Below, one piece after another: positions 34,672 to 43,983 of a DNA stretch of 46,736 nucleotides; the stretch's first letter is position 1; every line of letters begins with the position of its first letter. The DNA is from Candidatus Gastranaerophilales bacterium. GTDB taxonomy: Bacteria > Cyanobacteriota > Vampirovibrionia > Gastranaerophilales > Gastranaerophilaceae. A model generated the notes under the pieces. That model was not told where the DNA came from, made no database searches, and saw nothing but the letters and a program-made list of their open reading frames with translations. The stretch covers positions 1 through 46,736 of the forward strand of contig CALUYE010000008.1 of the NCBI GenBank assembly GCA_944324945.1, in the 5' to 3' direction. The translations under genes and the position numbers were made by a program.

Positions 34672-35304
34672 ATGAAAGTATTATTAATTAACGGCTCGCC
34701 TCATAAAGAAGGTTCAACATATACGGCACTGTGCGAAGTTTCAAAAACATTAAACGAAGAAAATATAGAAACGGAAATTTTTCAAATAGGAACGGAACCT
34801 ATCGCTTCATGCCGCGGATGTGGAGCATGTTCTAAGCTTAAACAGTGCGTTATTGATGATAAAGTAAATGAATTTGTCAAAATCGCAAAAGATACGGACG
34901 GCTTTATTATAGGCTCTCCCGTTCATTATGCCGCACCATACGGAAATTTAATTTCTTTTCTAAACAGAGTTTTTTATAGTGCTTCAAGAACGGATAAAAA
35001 TATTTTTAAATTAAAACCCGCAGCAGCAGTTGTCTGCGCAAGACGTGCAGGCTCAACAAGCGCGTTTGATCAAATTAATAAATTTTTTACAATAAATGAA
35101 ATGCCGATAATATCATCAAGATATTGGAATATGGTTTTTGGTCTGAATGCATCAGATGTTGTAAAAGATTTAGAGGGCATGCAGATTATGAGAATTTTAG
35201 GAAGAAATTTTGCATATTTTCTAAAATGTAAAGAAGCAGCAAAAGCAATGAATATTCCTCTTCCCAAACAGGAAGAAATTGAAATGACTAATTTTATCAG
35301 ATAA
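34672..35304 (+). CDS. Flavodoxin-fold NAD(P)H-dependent FMN reductase family protein
   Basis: This 210-residue cytoplasmic protein belongs to the NADPH-dependent FMN-reductase family. The N-terminal FMN loop reads LLINGSPHKEGSTYTAL, and the CRGCGACSKLKQCVIDD segment carries the cysteines seen in iron-sulfur flavoprotein-like members. IIGSPVHYAAPYGNLISFLN forms the second flavin loop. The substrate is unknown; such proteins often reduce quinones, nitro-compounds or partner iron-sulfur proteins. AAAGGA precedes the ATG. It converges on the U32-like gene with only two bases between the stops. Confidence 0.87.
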   Translation: MKVLLINGSPHKEGSTYTALCEVSKTLNEENIETEIFQIGTEPIASCRGCGACSKLKQCVIDDKVNEFVKIAKDTDGFIIGSPVHYAAPYGNLISFLNRVFYSASRTDKNIFKLKPAAAVVCARRAGSTSAFDQINKFFTINEMPIISSRYWNMVFGLNASDVVKDLEGMQIMRILGRNFAYFLKCKEAAKAMNIPLPKQEEIEMTNFIR

Positions 35305-35306
35305 TT

Positions 35307-36482
35307 TTAGGATAAAATTTCTTTCAGCTTTTGCGCGCAATCATAACAGTATCTGCAACCAATCCCGCACTCATAAGCACACTTGTGCCCGTTTTTAATA
35401 AAAAAATTAATGTCGGGAAAATATTTTTTTGCTTCTTTTAGCGTAACTTTTTTATTAAAATTATAGTTGTGTGAAAATTTGAATATTTCTCCTAAAAATT
35501 CTCCGGCTGTATATTCACCGATTCCGTTATCAATCATTCTTAAATAGTCTTTAAAAAACATCAATTTCTTAATTTGAACATTTGCTCGAATCCCAAGCAT
35601 AAATTTAAAATTGTTTATCCCGATAGCGCTATAGTATGGTAAATCCCAGGGGTATATTATTCTTGCTTTGCAAATATGTACAAAATCCAGCTTTTTCATA
35701 ACCTTTTCGCAATCATAAACGCAATACATTCCACCGGGGTGAGAAATTCTTGCAGGACAGGCGTATAGGCAGCTTTCATTTGCCATTAATTCTATTTTTA
35801 CTTTGGGAAACATTTTTTTGAGCGCTTTAAGAAATTTAAAATTGCGGTTTTCATCAAGCGCCACGTCAATCATTTTAATATTCGGGTAATTTTCAAATAA
35901 ATTTACGTATTGTTCAATATTTCGATATTCAAAAGAAGTTGAAGCACTGATTTCAAACTCGGGGTATTTATCTGCTAAAATACTTAAAAGCTGCGTATTT
36001 GCTATTTTTAATTTTTTGATATTTGATTCTAAGAGTTTATCAAGTAAGTTATAAAGATACTTTTCGTTTTGTTTAAATTCCGATTCCAAAAAAGGTTTCG
36101 GAGAATTTAGGGTGTATGAAAAATCAAAACCTTTATTTTTAGCATAATCGACATACTTAATAAAATCTTTAAATGATTTTATATTTCTGTTTTCTCCCCT
36201 TGACGGTTGAAAATCTTCAAGATTCTTCGCTAAAGGATAAGGGATTGAATTATAAAATGAAACTATTTTTGATTTTTTTAAAGAATCATTAAGATTTGCC
36301 ATCTTATCAATCATTTCATAATTAAAAGGCAAAGGCGATGATATTTCATATGCAGCCGTTTGTTTAGGTTTTATTTTTAACTCTTCATTCTTTGATATAC
36401 TATTCTCACACCCATAGAGCGCGCTTCCCAAAAGCCCGCCCGTTAGAATCATTCCCGCTTTTAAAATCTCGCGTCTTTCCAT
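35307..36482 (-). CDS. Exported U32-like Cys-rich protein with twin-arginine signal
   Basis: This 391-residue protein begins MERREILKAGMILTGGLLGS, then ALYGCEN: a twin-arginine-type signal ending in a lipobox-like LYGC, so it may be a lipoprotein. The body resembles the TIM barrel of U32 'peptidase' family proteins (FDFSYTLNSPKPF, ELMANESCLYACPARISHPG, YPWDLPYYSAIGINNFKFML). Cysteines in ANESCLYACP and MYCVYDC and in the C-terminal CAYECGIGCRYCYDC could bind a metal or Fe-S cluster. U32 proteins are usually cytoplasmic. The ATG at 36482 is chosen over an in-frame TTG at 36518, which is part of the -35 box. Function unknown. Confidence 0.62.
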   Translation of the reverse strand: MERREILKAGMILTGGLLGSALYGCENSISKNEELKIKPKQTAAYEISSPLPFNYEMIDKMANLNDSLKKSKIVSFYNSIPYPLAKNLEDFQPSRGENRNIKSFKDFIKYVDYAKNKGFDFSYTLNSPKPFLESEFKQNEKYLYNLLDKLLESNIKKLKIANTQLLSILADKYPEFEISASTSFEYRNIEQYVNLFENYPNIKMIDVALDENRNFKFLKALKKMFPKVKIELMANESCLYACPARISHPGGMYCVYDCEKVMKKLDFVHICKARIIYPWDLPYYSAIGINNFKFMLGIRANVQIKKLMFFKDYLRMIDNGIGEYTAGEFLGEIFKFSHNYNFNKKVTLKEAKKYFPDINFFIKNGHKCAYECGIGCRYCYDCAQKLKEILS

Positions 36483-36488
36483 ATAAAT

Positions 36489-36518
36489 ATTATACTTTAT
36501 TGTTTTTTTTAAAGTCAA
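36489..36518 (-). promoter_or_regulatory. Promoter of U32-like gene, leaderless spacing
   Basis: TTGACT (36513-36518) and TATAAT (36489-36494) are 18 bases apart on the minus strand. The ATG at 36482 follows the -10 box by six bases and no Shine-Dalgarno exists. This gives the gene its own promoter after ftsQ. Confidence 0.65.
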
Positions 36519-36525
36519 TTAAAGT

Positions 36526-37506
36526 TTAATTCTGTACTTCAGGCGCATTTTCATTAGTTTGATTATTAATATTTTCTTCCGTTATATTTGTATTATTTTC
36601 TTGTTTTTTATTGCTGTTTTCAGAGTTTTGTTTTGCTTTTGTTTCTTTTTGGGTCTTTTTATTTTCTTTTGCGCCTTCAAGACGAAGATAATAAGAATCT
36701 TCCCATCTTAAATCAATATATTTAACATTTTTATGCTTCTTTGCTTCAGGTAAAATTGATGCGATTAATTTTGCTCTTTCAAATGTTGAATCGTTTATTT
36801 CTCCTAAGCGGATTAAATATTCTTTTAGCATTATATAAATATCTTTTTGATTTCTTATATCAACATATTGAACTTCCTGATTGGAATATATTTCAAAAGC
36901 CTTAACAAGCTTTAAAAGTTCTTCCACCTTCTTTTTATCCCATGTTTCATCAACCCCGTCTCTTATGCCGTAGGTAAGTAATTTTTTGGCTTTTATGGAA
37001 GACTTAAAAGGCAAATAATCATGATCAATAATCACGCCGTCCGTTGTTAGAGCACTTCTTGGTTCTGATTCCAAATTAGGCACAAGTAAAAAAGCAGGCA
37101 CTCTTTCATCAATCATAACAATCAATCTTGCAGGATGCCAGTATCTTCTAATATATACTTTTTTAACCGATTGCAATTGAGAAATATTTCGCTCAAGCTC
37201 ATCTGTTTCCAATCTGAAAATTTGAGTGCAGGGAAGCTGGGTTTGTCTTATGGCGTCTATAATTTTATAATCAGGAGTAATAATATTACCCTGAATTTTT
37301 AAAACCGAGGGATCGGCAGCGTTTAATTTATCCGCATCAATATACCAAGAACCCAATTTTACAATCTTAAGACCGAAATAAATAATAAAACCTATCATAA
37401 TAAGAGATAAAAGCACGCGAAAACGTTGAAGGTTTGTTCTTGTTGCGTTTATTTTTCTTCTTATCTTATTTACTTTAAGTCTTCTTTTTTGGTAAAGTAA
37501 ACCCAT
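36526..37506 (-). CDS. ftsQ: Cell-division protein FtsQ/DivIB
   Basis: This 326-residue bitopic protein has a basic cytoplasmic N-terminus, one membrane segment (about 31-49, VLLSLIMIGFIIYFGLKIV), a POTRA domain (VLKIQGNIITPDYKIIDAIR) and the beta domain (YIRRYWHPARLIVMIDERVP, YVDIRNQKDIYI). It links early and late divisome proteins through FtsB/FtsL. The C-terminal 45 residues are a K/E/N/Q-rich tail not found in most FtsQ. Its place after murC-murB-ddl is the classical dcw order and supports the call. GGAG is upstream of the ATG at 37506. Confidence 0.92.
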   Translation of the reverse strand: MGLLYQKRRLKVNKIRRKINATRTNLQRFRVLLSLIMIGFIIYFGLKIVKLGSWYIDADKLNAADPSVLKIQGNIITPDYKIIDAIRQTQLPCTQIFRLETDELERNISQLQSVKKVYIRRYWHPARLIVMIDERVPAFLLVPNLESEPRSALTTDGVIIDHDYLPFKSSIKAKKLLTYGIRDGVDETWDKKKVEELLKLVKAFEIYSNQEVQYVDIRNQKDIYIMLKEYLIRLGEINDSTFERAKLIASILPEAKKHKNVKYIDLRWEDSYYLRLEGAKENKKTQKETKAKQNSENSNKKQENNTNITEENINNQTNENAPEVQN

Positions 37507-37509
37507 TAT

Positions 37510-38466
37510 TTATTCAAGCTCCGCTGTTTTCAATAACAGTTCAACCAACTCATTGTAACTTATTCCCATTGAAGCCGCCTGTGCGGGTAAATCGGAAACA
37601 TCAGTCATACCCGGATTTGTATTTATTTCAAGGATATAAGCTATATTATTATAAATCAAAAAATCAACCCTTGAAACCCCCCTGCAATTACATAATTTAT
37701 GAGCTTTAATTGCAAGGGATTTTATTTTTTTGCTTAATTCATCATCAAAATGAGCAGGTAAAATAAATTCGGTTAAACCTTTGGTATATTTTGCTTCATA
37801 ATCATACCATTGTGTCTTTGTTTTAAAGGCTAAAATATCCGTTGCAAAAATTTCTCTTTCGCCTTTATCGTTAATTTTTTCTAATACGCCCACCGTTGCC
37901 GATTCACCCTGAAGATATTCTTCAATTAAAATTTCTTTGTCGCACTTAAGCGCTGCATCCATTGCAGCATCTAATTCATTAATTGAATCAACTTTTGTCA
38001 TTCCGATTGAAGAGCCTTCACATGCAGGTTTAATTATAACGGGAAAATTAAGTTCTTTTATTTTTTCTTTGTAATTTGAGGAATTTACGTTTACGGATTT
38101 AATTAAAGGAATTTCTTTATCTGTTGATAAAATTCTTTTTGTCATAATTTTATCCATGCAAATTGCGCTTGATTTTACCCCGCATCCCGAATAAGAAATG
38201 TTTAAAAATTCCAAAACGCCCTGAATACAGCCATCTTCTCCATATCTTCCATGTAAAACATTTATTGCAAATTCTATTTTGTTTTCGCACAGGACACTTG
38301 AAATATTTCTATCAACATCAATCAACGTTACGTCTTTATAACCTAAATCAATTAACGCTTTAAAAACATTCCTGCCTGAGCGCAGAGAAACCTCTCTTTC
38401 ATTTGAAAGCCCTCCGCATAAAACCGCTATTTTTGAATTTTTATTTATTTTTTTAATATTTTCCAT
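37510..38466 (-). CDS. ddl: D-alanine--D-alanine ligase
   Basis: This ATP-grasp ligase makes the D-Ala-D-Ala dipeptide for peptidoglycan. The 318-residue length is typical. It shows LCGGLSNEREVSLRSG, NVLHGRYGEDGCIQGVLEFL, the ATP-grasp PVIIKPACEGSSIGMTKV loop and the C-terminal EINTNPGMTDVSDLPAQA. It overlaps murB by 22 bases and precedes ftsQ by 3. GAAGAAG-rich sequence precedes the ATG. Confidence 0.96.
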   Translation of the reverse strand: MENIKKINKNSKIAVLCGGLSNEREVSLRSGRNVFKALIDLGYKDVTLIDVDRNISSVLCENKIEFAINVLHGRYGEDGCIQGVLEFLNISYSGCGVKSSAICMDKIMTKRILSTDKEIPLIKSVNVNSSNYKEKIKELNFPVIIKPACEGSSIGMTKVDSINELDAAMDAALKCDKEILIEEYLQGESATVGVLEKINDKGEREIFATDILAFKTKTQWYDYEAKYTKGLTEFILPAHFDDELSKKIKSLAIKAHKLCNCRGVSRVDFLIYNNIAYILEINTNPGMTDVSDLPAQAASMGISYNELVELLLKTAELE

Positions 38467-39374
38467 TTTTCTTCTTCTTCCTTTGTCATCTCGCCTATAT
38501 ATATAATTTCAGGCGTTAATTCTATGTTAAATTTTTCTTTTACTTTTGTATAAATTTCAAACACAATTCTTGTATAATCAAGAGAAGTAGCTCCCCCCTT
38601 ATTTATTATAAAATTACAATGATTTTCCCAAACCTTACACCCGCCGAGTTCAAACCCCCTTAAACCGCATTTATCAATCAAAGCACCTGCACTTAAAGTA
38701 CTGTTTTTAGGGTTTTTAAAAACAGAACCTGCGTTTGGCAAAGCTAAATTGGGCTGTCTGTTCTTTCTGAAAATTAAATTTTCATCCATTCTTGCTTTAA
38801 TTTCTTCTTTTTTTCCTCTTTTTAATTCAAATTTAGCGCTCAGTAAAATATATGGTTTTTCCATAAAAACAGAATGCCTGTATGAAAAATTCAACTCTTC
38901 TTTTTTAAGATGTAAAACCTTATTTTTTTGATAATCATACACCTTAACACTCTTTAAACAATCACTTATTGTTTGATTATGAGCACCCGCATTCATATAT
39001 ATAGCGCCTCCTAAAGTCGCCGGAATGCCTATTAAAAATTCAAACCCCGACAGTTTCTTTTCAAGCGCCAGTTTAGATAATGTCTGCGTTTTAAACCCTG
39101 CTTCGACATTTATAAATTTATCAAGACAAATGTATGATTTTATTCCTCCAGTATATATAACAGGCGTTTTAACCCCTTTTGAAGAAAATAAAACATTGGA
39201 ACCGTTACCTATCACAACGGGAGCCTCTTCTTTATATTTTTTAAAAAGAGTTATCATCTCGCCATAATTATCGGGTATGTAAAAATAATCCGCAATAGAA
39301 TCTATTTTTAGCGTATTATAGTTTGTTAAATGAAAATCTTTATACAATTTTACTTCATTTTGAGAGCAAATCAT
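38445..39374 (-). CDS. murB: UDP-N-acetylenolpyruvoylglucosamine reductase
   Basis: MurB reduces UDP-GlcNAc-enolpyruvate to UDP-MurNAc with NADPH and FAD. The 309-residue length and the FAD-binding VVIGNGSNVLFSSKGV and IPATLGGAIYMNAGAH motifs fit the type II enzyme. Proton-donor serine is in LPNAGSVFKNP. It overlaps murC by 20 bases and ddl by 22. Cytoplasmic. Confidence 0.96.
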   Translation of the reverse strand: MICSQNEVKLYKDFHLTNYNTLKIDSIADYFYIPDNYGEMITLFKKYKEEAPVVIGNGSNVLFSSKGVKTPVIYTGGIKSYICLDKFINVEAGFKTQTLSKLALEKKLSGFEFLIGIPATLGGAIYMNAGAHNQTISDCLKSVKVYDYQKNKVLHLKKEELNFSYRHSVFMEKPYILLSAKFELKRGKKEEIKARMDENLIFRKNRQPNLALPNAGSVFKNPKNSTLSAGALIDKCGLRGFELGGCKVWENHCNFIINKGGATSLDYTRIVFEIYTKVKEKFNIELTPEIIYIGEMTKEEEEKWKILKK

Positions 39375-40734
39375 TAATTACACCGCCTATTTTTGTAATA
39401 TCTCCGGCACCAAGCGTTAAAACTATATCGCCTTTTTTTAATTCAGGCGCAATTTTTTCCGCGCAGGTATTTATATCACCTTCAATATATTCAGCATCAA
39501 TTCCTTTTTTTACTGTTTCAATACAAAAATTTAAAGAATTATATGTTTCATCTTTTTTATCGCCCGCAGAAAAAACATCAAGTATATAAAGCTTATCAAT
39601 ACCGTTAAAGCAATCCAAAAATTCGCTCCACAAAGCTTTTAATCTTGTATATCTGTGGGGTTGGAAAATTACTGTTTTTCTTCTTTTGATATCTTTAATT
39701 GCATCAAGGGTTGATTTAATTTCCGAAGGATGATGCGCATAATCATCTATTATTTTAATACCCTTAATGTCGCAAACAAGCTGAAATCTTCTTCCCATGC
39801 CTGTAAATTCACTGAAATATTTATAATATGAACCAAATTCAAACCCTAAACCATCCAACAGACAAACAACCGCAAGAGCATTATAAATATTATGAAGCCC
39901 GGGGATTACAAGATTTATTTTACCTAACAATTTATCCTTACAATAAACATCAAAAGATGAAGATAATTCGCTAAATACTATATTTTTAGCGCAATAATCA
40001 CTTTTTGAATTAATAGAATACGTTGTTATGTTTTTAAATTTCGTATTTTTTAAAAATTCAAGACATCCCTTGTTATCAATATTTATAAAAATCTTAGAAT
40101 TATCTTTTTGAAGCATGTTTTCGGCAGTTTTTTCAAAAACGGAAATAATATCCGCTAAACCGTTTTTATAAAAATCCATATGATCTGCTTCTAAATTGTT
40201 AATAACAAGATAATCAGGACAATATTTTGCTATTGTGCCGTCTGATTCATCAAGTTCAGCTATGAAATATTTTGAATTTTTATCTGCATTTGCATTTGTG
40301 TTTAATTCAGGTATTATTCCGCCTATCGCATAAGCAGGATTTTCTTTCATTTTCTCAAGAATAAAACTAACCATGCCGCTTGTTGTTGTTTTACCGTGCG
40401 TACCTGCAATACCGATAAATTTATCAAAAATTTCAGATATATATTTTAAACAATCGCTTCTGTGAATAATTTCAAGATTCAATCTCTTTGCTTCAATAAG
40501 CTCGGGGTTATCTTCTTTAATTGCAGATGAAATAACAACTTTTGGCGTTCCTTTTATATTTTCTTTTTTATGCCCTATATAAACTCCAGCCCCTAATTTC
40601 TCAACAAGCCTTAAATATTTACTCTCGGTTATATCGGAACCTGAAACTTTATAGCCCATCTTTAATAAAATTTTTGCTAAAGCACTCTGCCCCACGCCGC
40701 CTATTGCAATAAAATGAAAATCGTAATTATCCAT
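39355..40734 (-). CDS. murC: UDP-N-acetylmuramate--L-alanine ligase
   Basis: MurC adds the first amino acid (L-Ala) to UDP-MurNAc. The 460-residue protein shows the N-terminal IAIGGVGQSALAKILL nucleotide-sugar loop, the P-loop GIAGTHGKTTTSGMVSFIL and the IDDYAHHPSEI motif. The ATG at 40734 is chosen because it overlaps the TAA of the preceding gene (TAATG) and gives the standard N-terminus; upstream in-frame residues read through the neighbour. Cytoplasmic. Confidence 0.96.
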   Translation of the reverse strand: MDNYDFHFIAIGGVGQSALAKILLKMGYKVSGSDITESKYLRLVEKLGAGVYIGHKKENIKGTPKVVISSAIKEDNPELIEAKRLNLEIIHRSDCLKYISEIFDKFIGIAGTHGKTTTSGMVSFILEKMKENPAYAIGGIIPELNTNANADKNSKYFIAELDESDGTIAKYCPDYLVINNLEADHMDFYKNGLADIISVFEKTAENMLQKDNSKIFINIDNKGCLEFLKNTKFKNITTYSINSKSDYCAKNIVFSELSSSFDVYCKDKLLGKINLVIPGLHNIYNALAVVCLLDGLGFEFGSYYKYFSEFTGMGRRFQLVCDIKGIKIIDDYAHHPSEIKSTLDAIKDIKRRKTVIFQPHRYTRLKALWSEFLDCFNGIDKLYILDVFSAGDKKDETYNSLNFCIETVKKGIDAEYIEGDINTCAEKIAPELKKGDIVLTLGAGDITKIGGVINDLLSK

Positions 40735-42044
40735 TATGCCACATCTCCCAAAGTAACGTTTGTTACCCCGTGTTTTGTTTTTCCCCAATCCATGGTTTTT
40801 TTGGTAAATATTATTTTAAAAATAATAAACATGGCAATCGGAAACCATATTACAATAAAATATATTGAAGTTAATACAGATTGCCACAATGCTTTTGAAA
40901 AATTATAATCCGCATACTTTCTAAGACTGTATATAAAACCGCATGTGAAAAATATTCCCGTTGCAATTACCATAATAATTGAAGATAAGATACAATTTTC
41001 ATAACCTTTAACAAAATGAAAAGCCTGAATGAAAATCTCTGCTATCAACCAAAAAGGAAGCAAAAACTCAGTAACATAAGCAATTAAATCAAAACCGACT
41101 CTTAAAGACATATCGGATGATGTAAAAACTGCCCCCATGTATTCTAAATATCGTCTAATCGAACCTTCAACCCATCTTCTTCTCTGTCTTATTAAAGATT
41201 TAAAATCAATTACTCCTTCTTCATACACTTTCACATCAGGCAAAAAACGAATATCCCATCCTTTTACATGAAGCCTTGTTGACATATCAAGATCATCAAC
41301 TATGGTCTCTTCATTCCATCCGTTTATGCTCTCAAGCGCTCTTCTTTTGATTAATTCTCCGTTACCTCTTAATTCAACCGCTCCTCTAACAGCGTCTCTA
41401 CCTGCCTGCATGTGGGTATCCAAAATAAATTCGCTATACTGACAGCGCGTTAAGAAATTTTGTTTTGCATTAATTATAACCTTCTGCGCCTGAACAGCTC
41501 CCACATCAGCAGGCTCAAGAGCAGGTATCATTTTATTCAAAAAATCTTTTTCGACTTTAGCATCGGCATCAAAAACCAAAACGGCATCCCCTTTGGCTAT
41601 TTTAAAAGCATCATTTAAAACGGCTGATTTTCCGGGGGTTGCATCTTTTTTTCGTATCAAGGCTTTTATATTCTTATACTGTTTTTCAAGATTTAGAATT
41701 ATCTGAGCAGTATTATCTTCGCTCCTGTCATCAATTAAAATAATTTCAAAATCTTTATATTCAAGCTCTAAAATATTTTTAGCCGTTTCCTCAATAACTT
41801 CTTCTTCGTTATGAGCGGGTATCATAATACTTACAAAAGGATGGTAATTATAATTTATAACGGGAGGTTTTTTCTTTAATATTCTTTTTCTGTATTTCAT
41901 AGCGCAATACATATAGAATGTATAAAGAAGCATAAATCCTATCAAAAGAATAATTGCCCATACGGTATCAAAATAATTTTGAAAAATTATTAAAAAGGCA
42001 ATAAGAAATGAAATTATAATCAATAAAGCTATTCTTTCTTTCAT
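40734..42044 (-). CDS. Membrane glycosyltransferase family 2 (cellulose/PNAG synthase-like)
   Basis: This 436-residue processive-type GT2 has two N-terminal membrane helices (residues 5-47), a cytoplasmic GT-A domain (VSIMIPAHNEEEVIEETAKN, DDRSEDNTA, FDADAKVEKDF, VDDLDMSTRL, RQRRRWVEGS) and C-terminal helices (about 320-415). The D, DxD, D and QRRRW motifs suit a polymerising beta-glycosyltransferase that extrudes its product, as in poly-N-acetylglucosamine or cellulose synthases. Its sugar is unknown. It is the first gene of the murC-murB-ddl-ftsQ operon, in the place where murG commonly stands. Weak AGAG precedes the ATG. Confidence 0.88.
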   Translation of the reverse strand: MKERIALLIIISFLIAFLIIFQNYFDTVWAIILLIGFMLLYTFYMYCAMKYRKRILKKKPPVINYNYHPFVSIMIPAHNEEEVIEETAKNILELEYKDFEIILIDDRSEDNTAQIILNLEKQYKNIKALIRKKDATPGKSAVLNDAFKIAKGDAVLVFDADAKVEKDFLNKMIPALEPADVGAVQAQKVIINAKQNFLTRCQYSEFILDTHMQAGRDAVRGAVELRGNGELIKRRALESINGWNEETIVDDLDMSTRLHVKGWDIRFLPDVKVYEEGVIDFKSLIRQRRRWVEGSIRRYLEYMGAVFTSSDMSLRVGFDLIAYVTEFLLPFWLIAEIFIQAFHFVKGYENCILSSIIMVIATGIFFTCGFIYSLRKYADYNFSKALWQSVLTSIYFIVIWFPIAMFIIFKIIFTKKTMDWGKTKHGVTNVTLGDVA

Positions 42045-42108
42045 TATCTCTTAGCCCAATATCTCTCCGCTTATCTTAATTTAAGAAAATTTTATCAAAA
42101 AAATTAAA

Positions 42109-42140
42109 AAAGGTAAATTTATAAACTTAAATTTACCTTT
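42109..42140 (-). terminator. Terminator of apt
   Basis: AAAGGTAAATTTA and TAAATTTACCTTT (42109-42121/42128-42140) form a 13-bp stem followed on the minus strand by TTTTTTAATTTTTTT. It lies between the apt and glycosyltransferase genes. Confidence 0.75.
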
Positions 42141-42146
42141 AAAAAA

Positions 42147-42674
42147 TTAATATTTCACAAGAGAAACAACTTCAATATCATCATCGAATTTATCTCTTCC
42201 TTTTAAATCTTCAAGCTCAATTACAAAAGCAACTCCAACCGTATTTGCAACTTTTGAAATCAACTTTACCGCAGCCTGCGCCGTTCCGCCCGTTGCAAGA
42301 AGATCATCAACAATTAATACTCTATCATCTTTTTTAAGTGCATCTTTATGAATTTCAATTTTATCACTTCCGTATTCAAGATCATAGCTTTGAGAAATTA
42401 CTTCCGCAGGGAGCTTATTTGGTTTTCTGATCGGAATAAACCCGCAATTTAATTTATACGCCAAAGGCATGCCAAAAATAAACCCGCGCGCTTCAATTCC
42501 TGCAATGTAGTCTATTTTTTTATCTTTAAATTTTTCATATAATTCATCAATTATTATCTTTAAAACATCTTTATCTTTAATTGCCGTTGTGATATCTCTA
42601 AAGATTATTCCTTTTTTTGGAAAATCAGCAATATCTCTTATTGCGCTTTTAATTTTCTTTGTATTATCTTCCAT
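42147..42674 (-). CDS. apt: Adenine phosphoribosyltransferase
   Basis: APRT converts adenine and PRPP to AMP. The 175-residue length is normal. The PRPP loop VLIVDDLLATGGTAQAAV, the FPKKGIIFRDITT N-terminal motif and IEARGFIFGMPLA are intact. AAAAAGGAAG precedes the ATG. It is divergent from the alcohol dehydrogenase gene. A purine-salvage role fits the adenosine route from AhcY. Confidence 0.97.
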   Translation of the reverse strand: MEDNTKKIKSAIRDIADFPKKGIIFRDITTAIKDKDVLKIIIDELYEKFKDKKIDYIAGIEARGFIFGMPLAYKLNCGFIPIRKPNKLPAEVISQSYDLEYGSDKIEIHKDALKKDDRVLIVDDLLATGGTAQAAVKLISKVANTVGVAFVIELEDLKGRDKFDDDIEVVSLVKY

Positions 42675-42766
42675 CTTTCTTCCTTTTTACGATAACAAAC
42701 ATATATTATATCAAAAAAATGTGCTACAATAAAGTAGGTTATAGAGTTCAAAAAGGAGTTTATTGT

Positions 42767-43963
42767 ATGTGGGAAAAAGACATTAACATCAATGAAGTTA
42801 AAGAAATAAGAACAAGAACCTGCGTTTATTTCGGTGTCGGTGCAATTAAAAAAATTGAAGATATCGCAAAAGACTTAAATTCAAAAGGTATTAAAAAATT
42901 AATCGTAATGTCGGGAAGAAACGCCTATAAATCAACAGGCGCGTGGGATTATGTTGAAAAAGCACTTAAAAACAACAACATCGAATACGTTAACTATGAT
43001 AAAGTTACGCCAAACCCGACAAACGAAGCAATTAACGAAGCAACTAAAATCGCAAAAGACTTTAACGCTCAAGCAGTAATTGCAATTGGCGGAGGCTCCC
43101 CGACAGATGCCGGTAAATCGGTTGCAATATTGTTAAAATACCCTCAATACAATGCAAACGACTTATACGAATTTAAATTCACTCCAAAAGAAGCGGTTCC
43201 TATTGTTGCAATCAATTTAACCCATGGAACAGGTACCGAAACAAACAGATTTGCAGTTGCAACAATAGTTGAAAAAGATTATAAACCTGCAATAGCTTAT
43301 GATTGCATCTATCCGATGTATGCTATTGATGATCCTGCTTTAATGACAAAATTATCCGAAAAACAAACAAAATACGTTTCAATTGACGCTCTAAACCACG
43401 TTGTTGAAGCCGCAACAAGCAAAGTTGCTTCTCCTTATACAATTTGTCTTGCACATGAAGTAATTTCAATGGTTGCAAAATATTTACCGAAAGCAAACCA
43501 AAACCCGCAAGACCTAGAAGCAAGATACTATCTTGCATACGCTGCAATGATGGGTGGTGTATGTTTTGATAACGGATTATTACACTATACCCATGCTCTT
43601 GAACATCCGCTATCAGCAGTAAAACACGAACTATCCCACGGTCTTGGACTTGCAATGTTACTACCTGCCGTTGTTGAAAATATCTGGGAAGCTAAAAAAC
43701 AAACTCTTGCCTATATTCTAAAACCGATTGCACCTCAAATAAACGAATCAACAAGCGCAAATGAAGCATCAAATATGGTTTATGAATGGTTAAAATCAGT
43801 TGGCGTACCGAATAAATTAAAAGACGAAGGATTTAATGAAGGCGACATCGATAAACTTGTTAATTTAGCTTTCACCACTCCTTCATTAGACGGTTTATTA
43901 TCAATAGCACCCACAAACGCTACAAAAGAAGCGGTTAAAGAAATATTTGAAAAATCTCTTTAA
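42767..43963 (+). CDS. Iron-containing alcohol dehydrogenase
   Basis: This 398-residue group III (Fe-type) NAD(P)-dependent dehydrogenase shows the nucleotide loop AVIAIGGGSPTDAGKSVAIL and the metal ligands in DALNHVVEA, CFDNGLLHYTHALEHPLS and KHELSHGLGLAMLLPAV. These enzymes interconvert aldehydes or ketones with alcohols in fermentation and could regenerate NAD+. Butanol-, lactaldehyde- or 1,3-propanediol-type substrates cannot be told apart here. The reading frame extends upstream to 42659, but the ATG at 42767 is supported by AAGGAG nine bases before it. A strong terminator follows. Codon choice looks biased, in line with high expression. Confidence 0.93.
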   Translation: MWEKDININEVKEIRTRTCVYFGVGAIKKIEDIAKDLNSKGIKKLIVMSGRNAYKSTGAWDYVEKALKNNNIEYVNYDKVTPNPTNEAINEATKIAKDFNAQAVIAIGGGSPTDAGKSVAILLKYPQYNANDLYEFKFTPKEAVPIVAINLTHGTGTETNRFAVATIVEKDYKPAIAYDCIYPMYAIDDPALMTKLSEKQTKYVSIDALNHVVEAATSKVASPYTICLAHEVISMVAKYLPKANQNPQDLEARYYLAYAAMMGGVCFDNGLLHYTHALEHPLSAVKHELSHGLGLAMLLPAVVENIWEAKKQTLAYILKPIAPQINESTSANEASNMVYEWLKSVGVPNKLKDEGFNEGDIDKLVNLAFTTPSLDGLLSIAPTNATKEAVKEIFEKSL

Positions 43964-43983
43964 TTAAGGATTATTAAATATTT

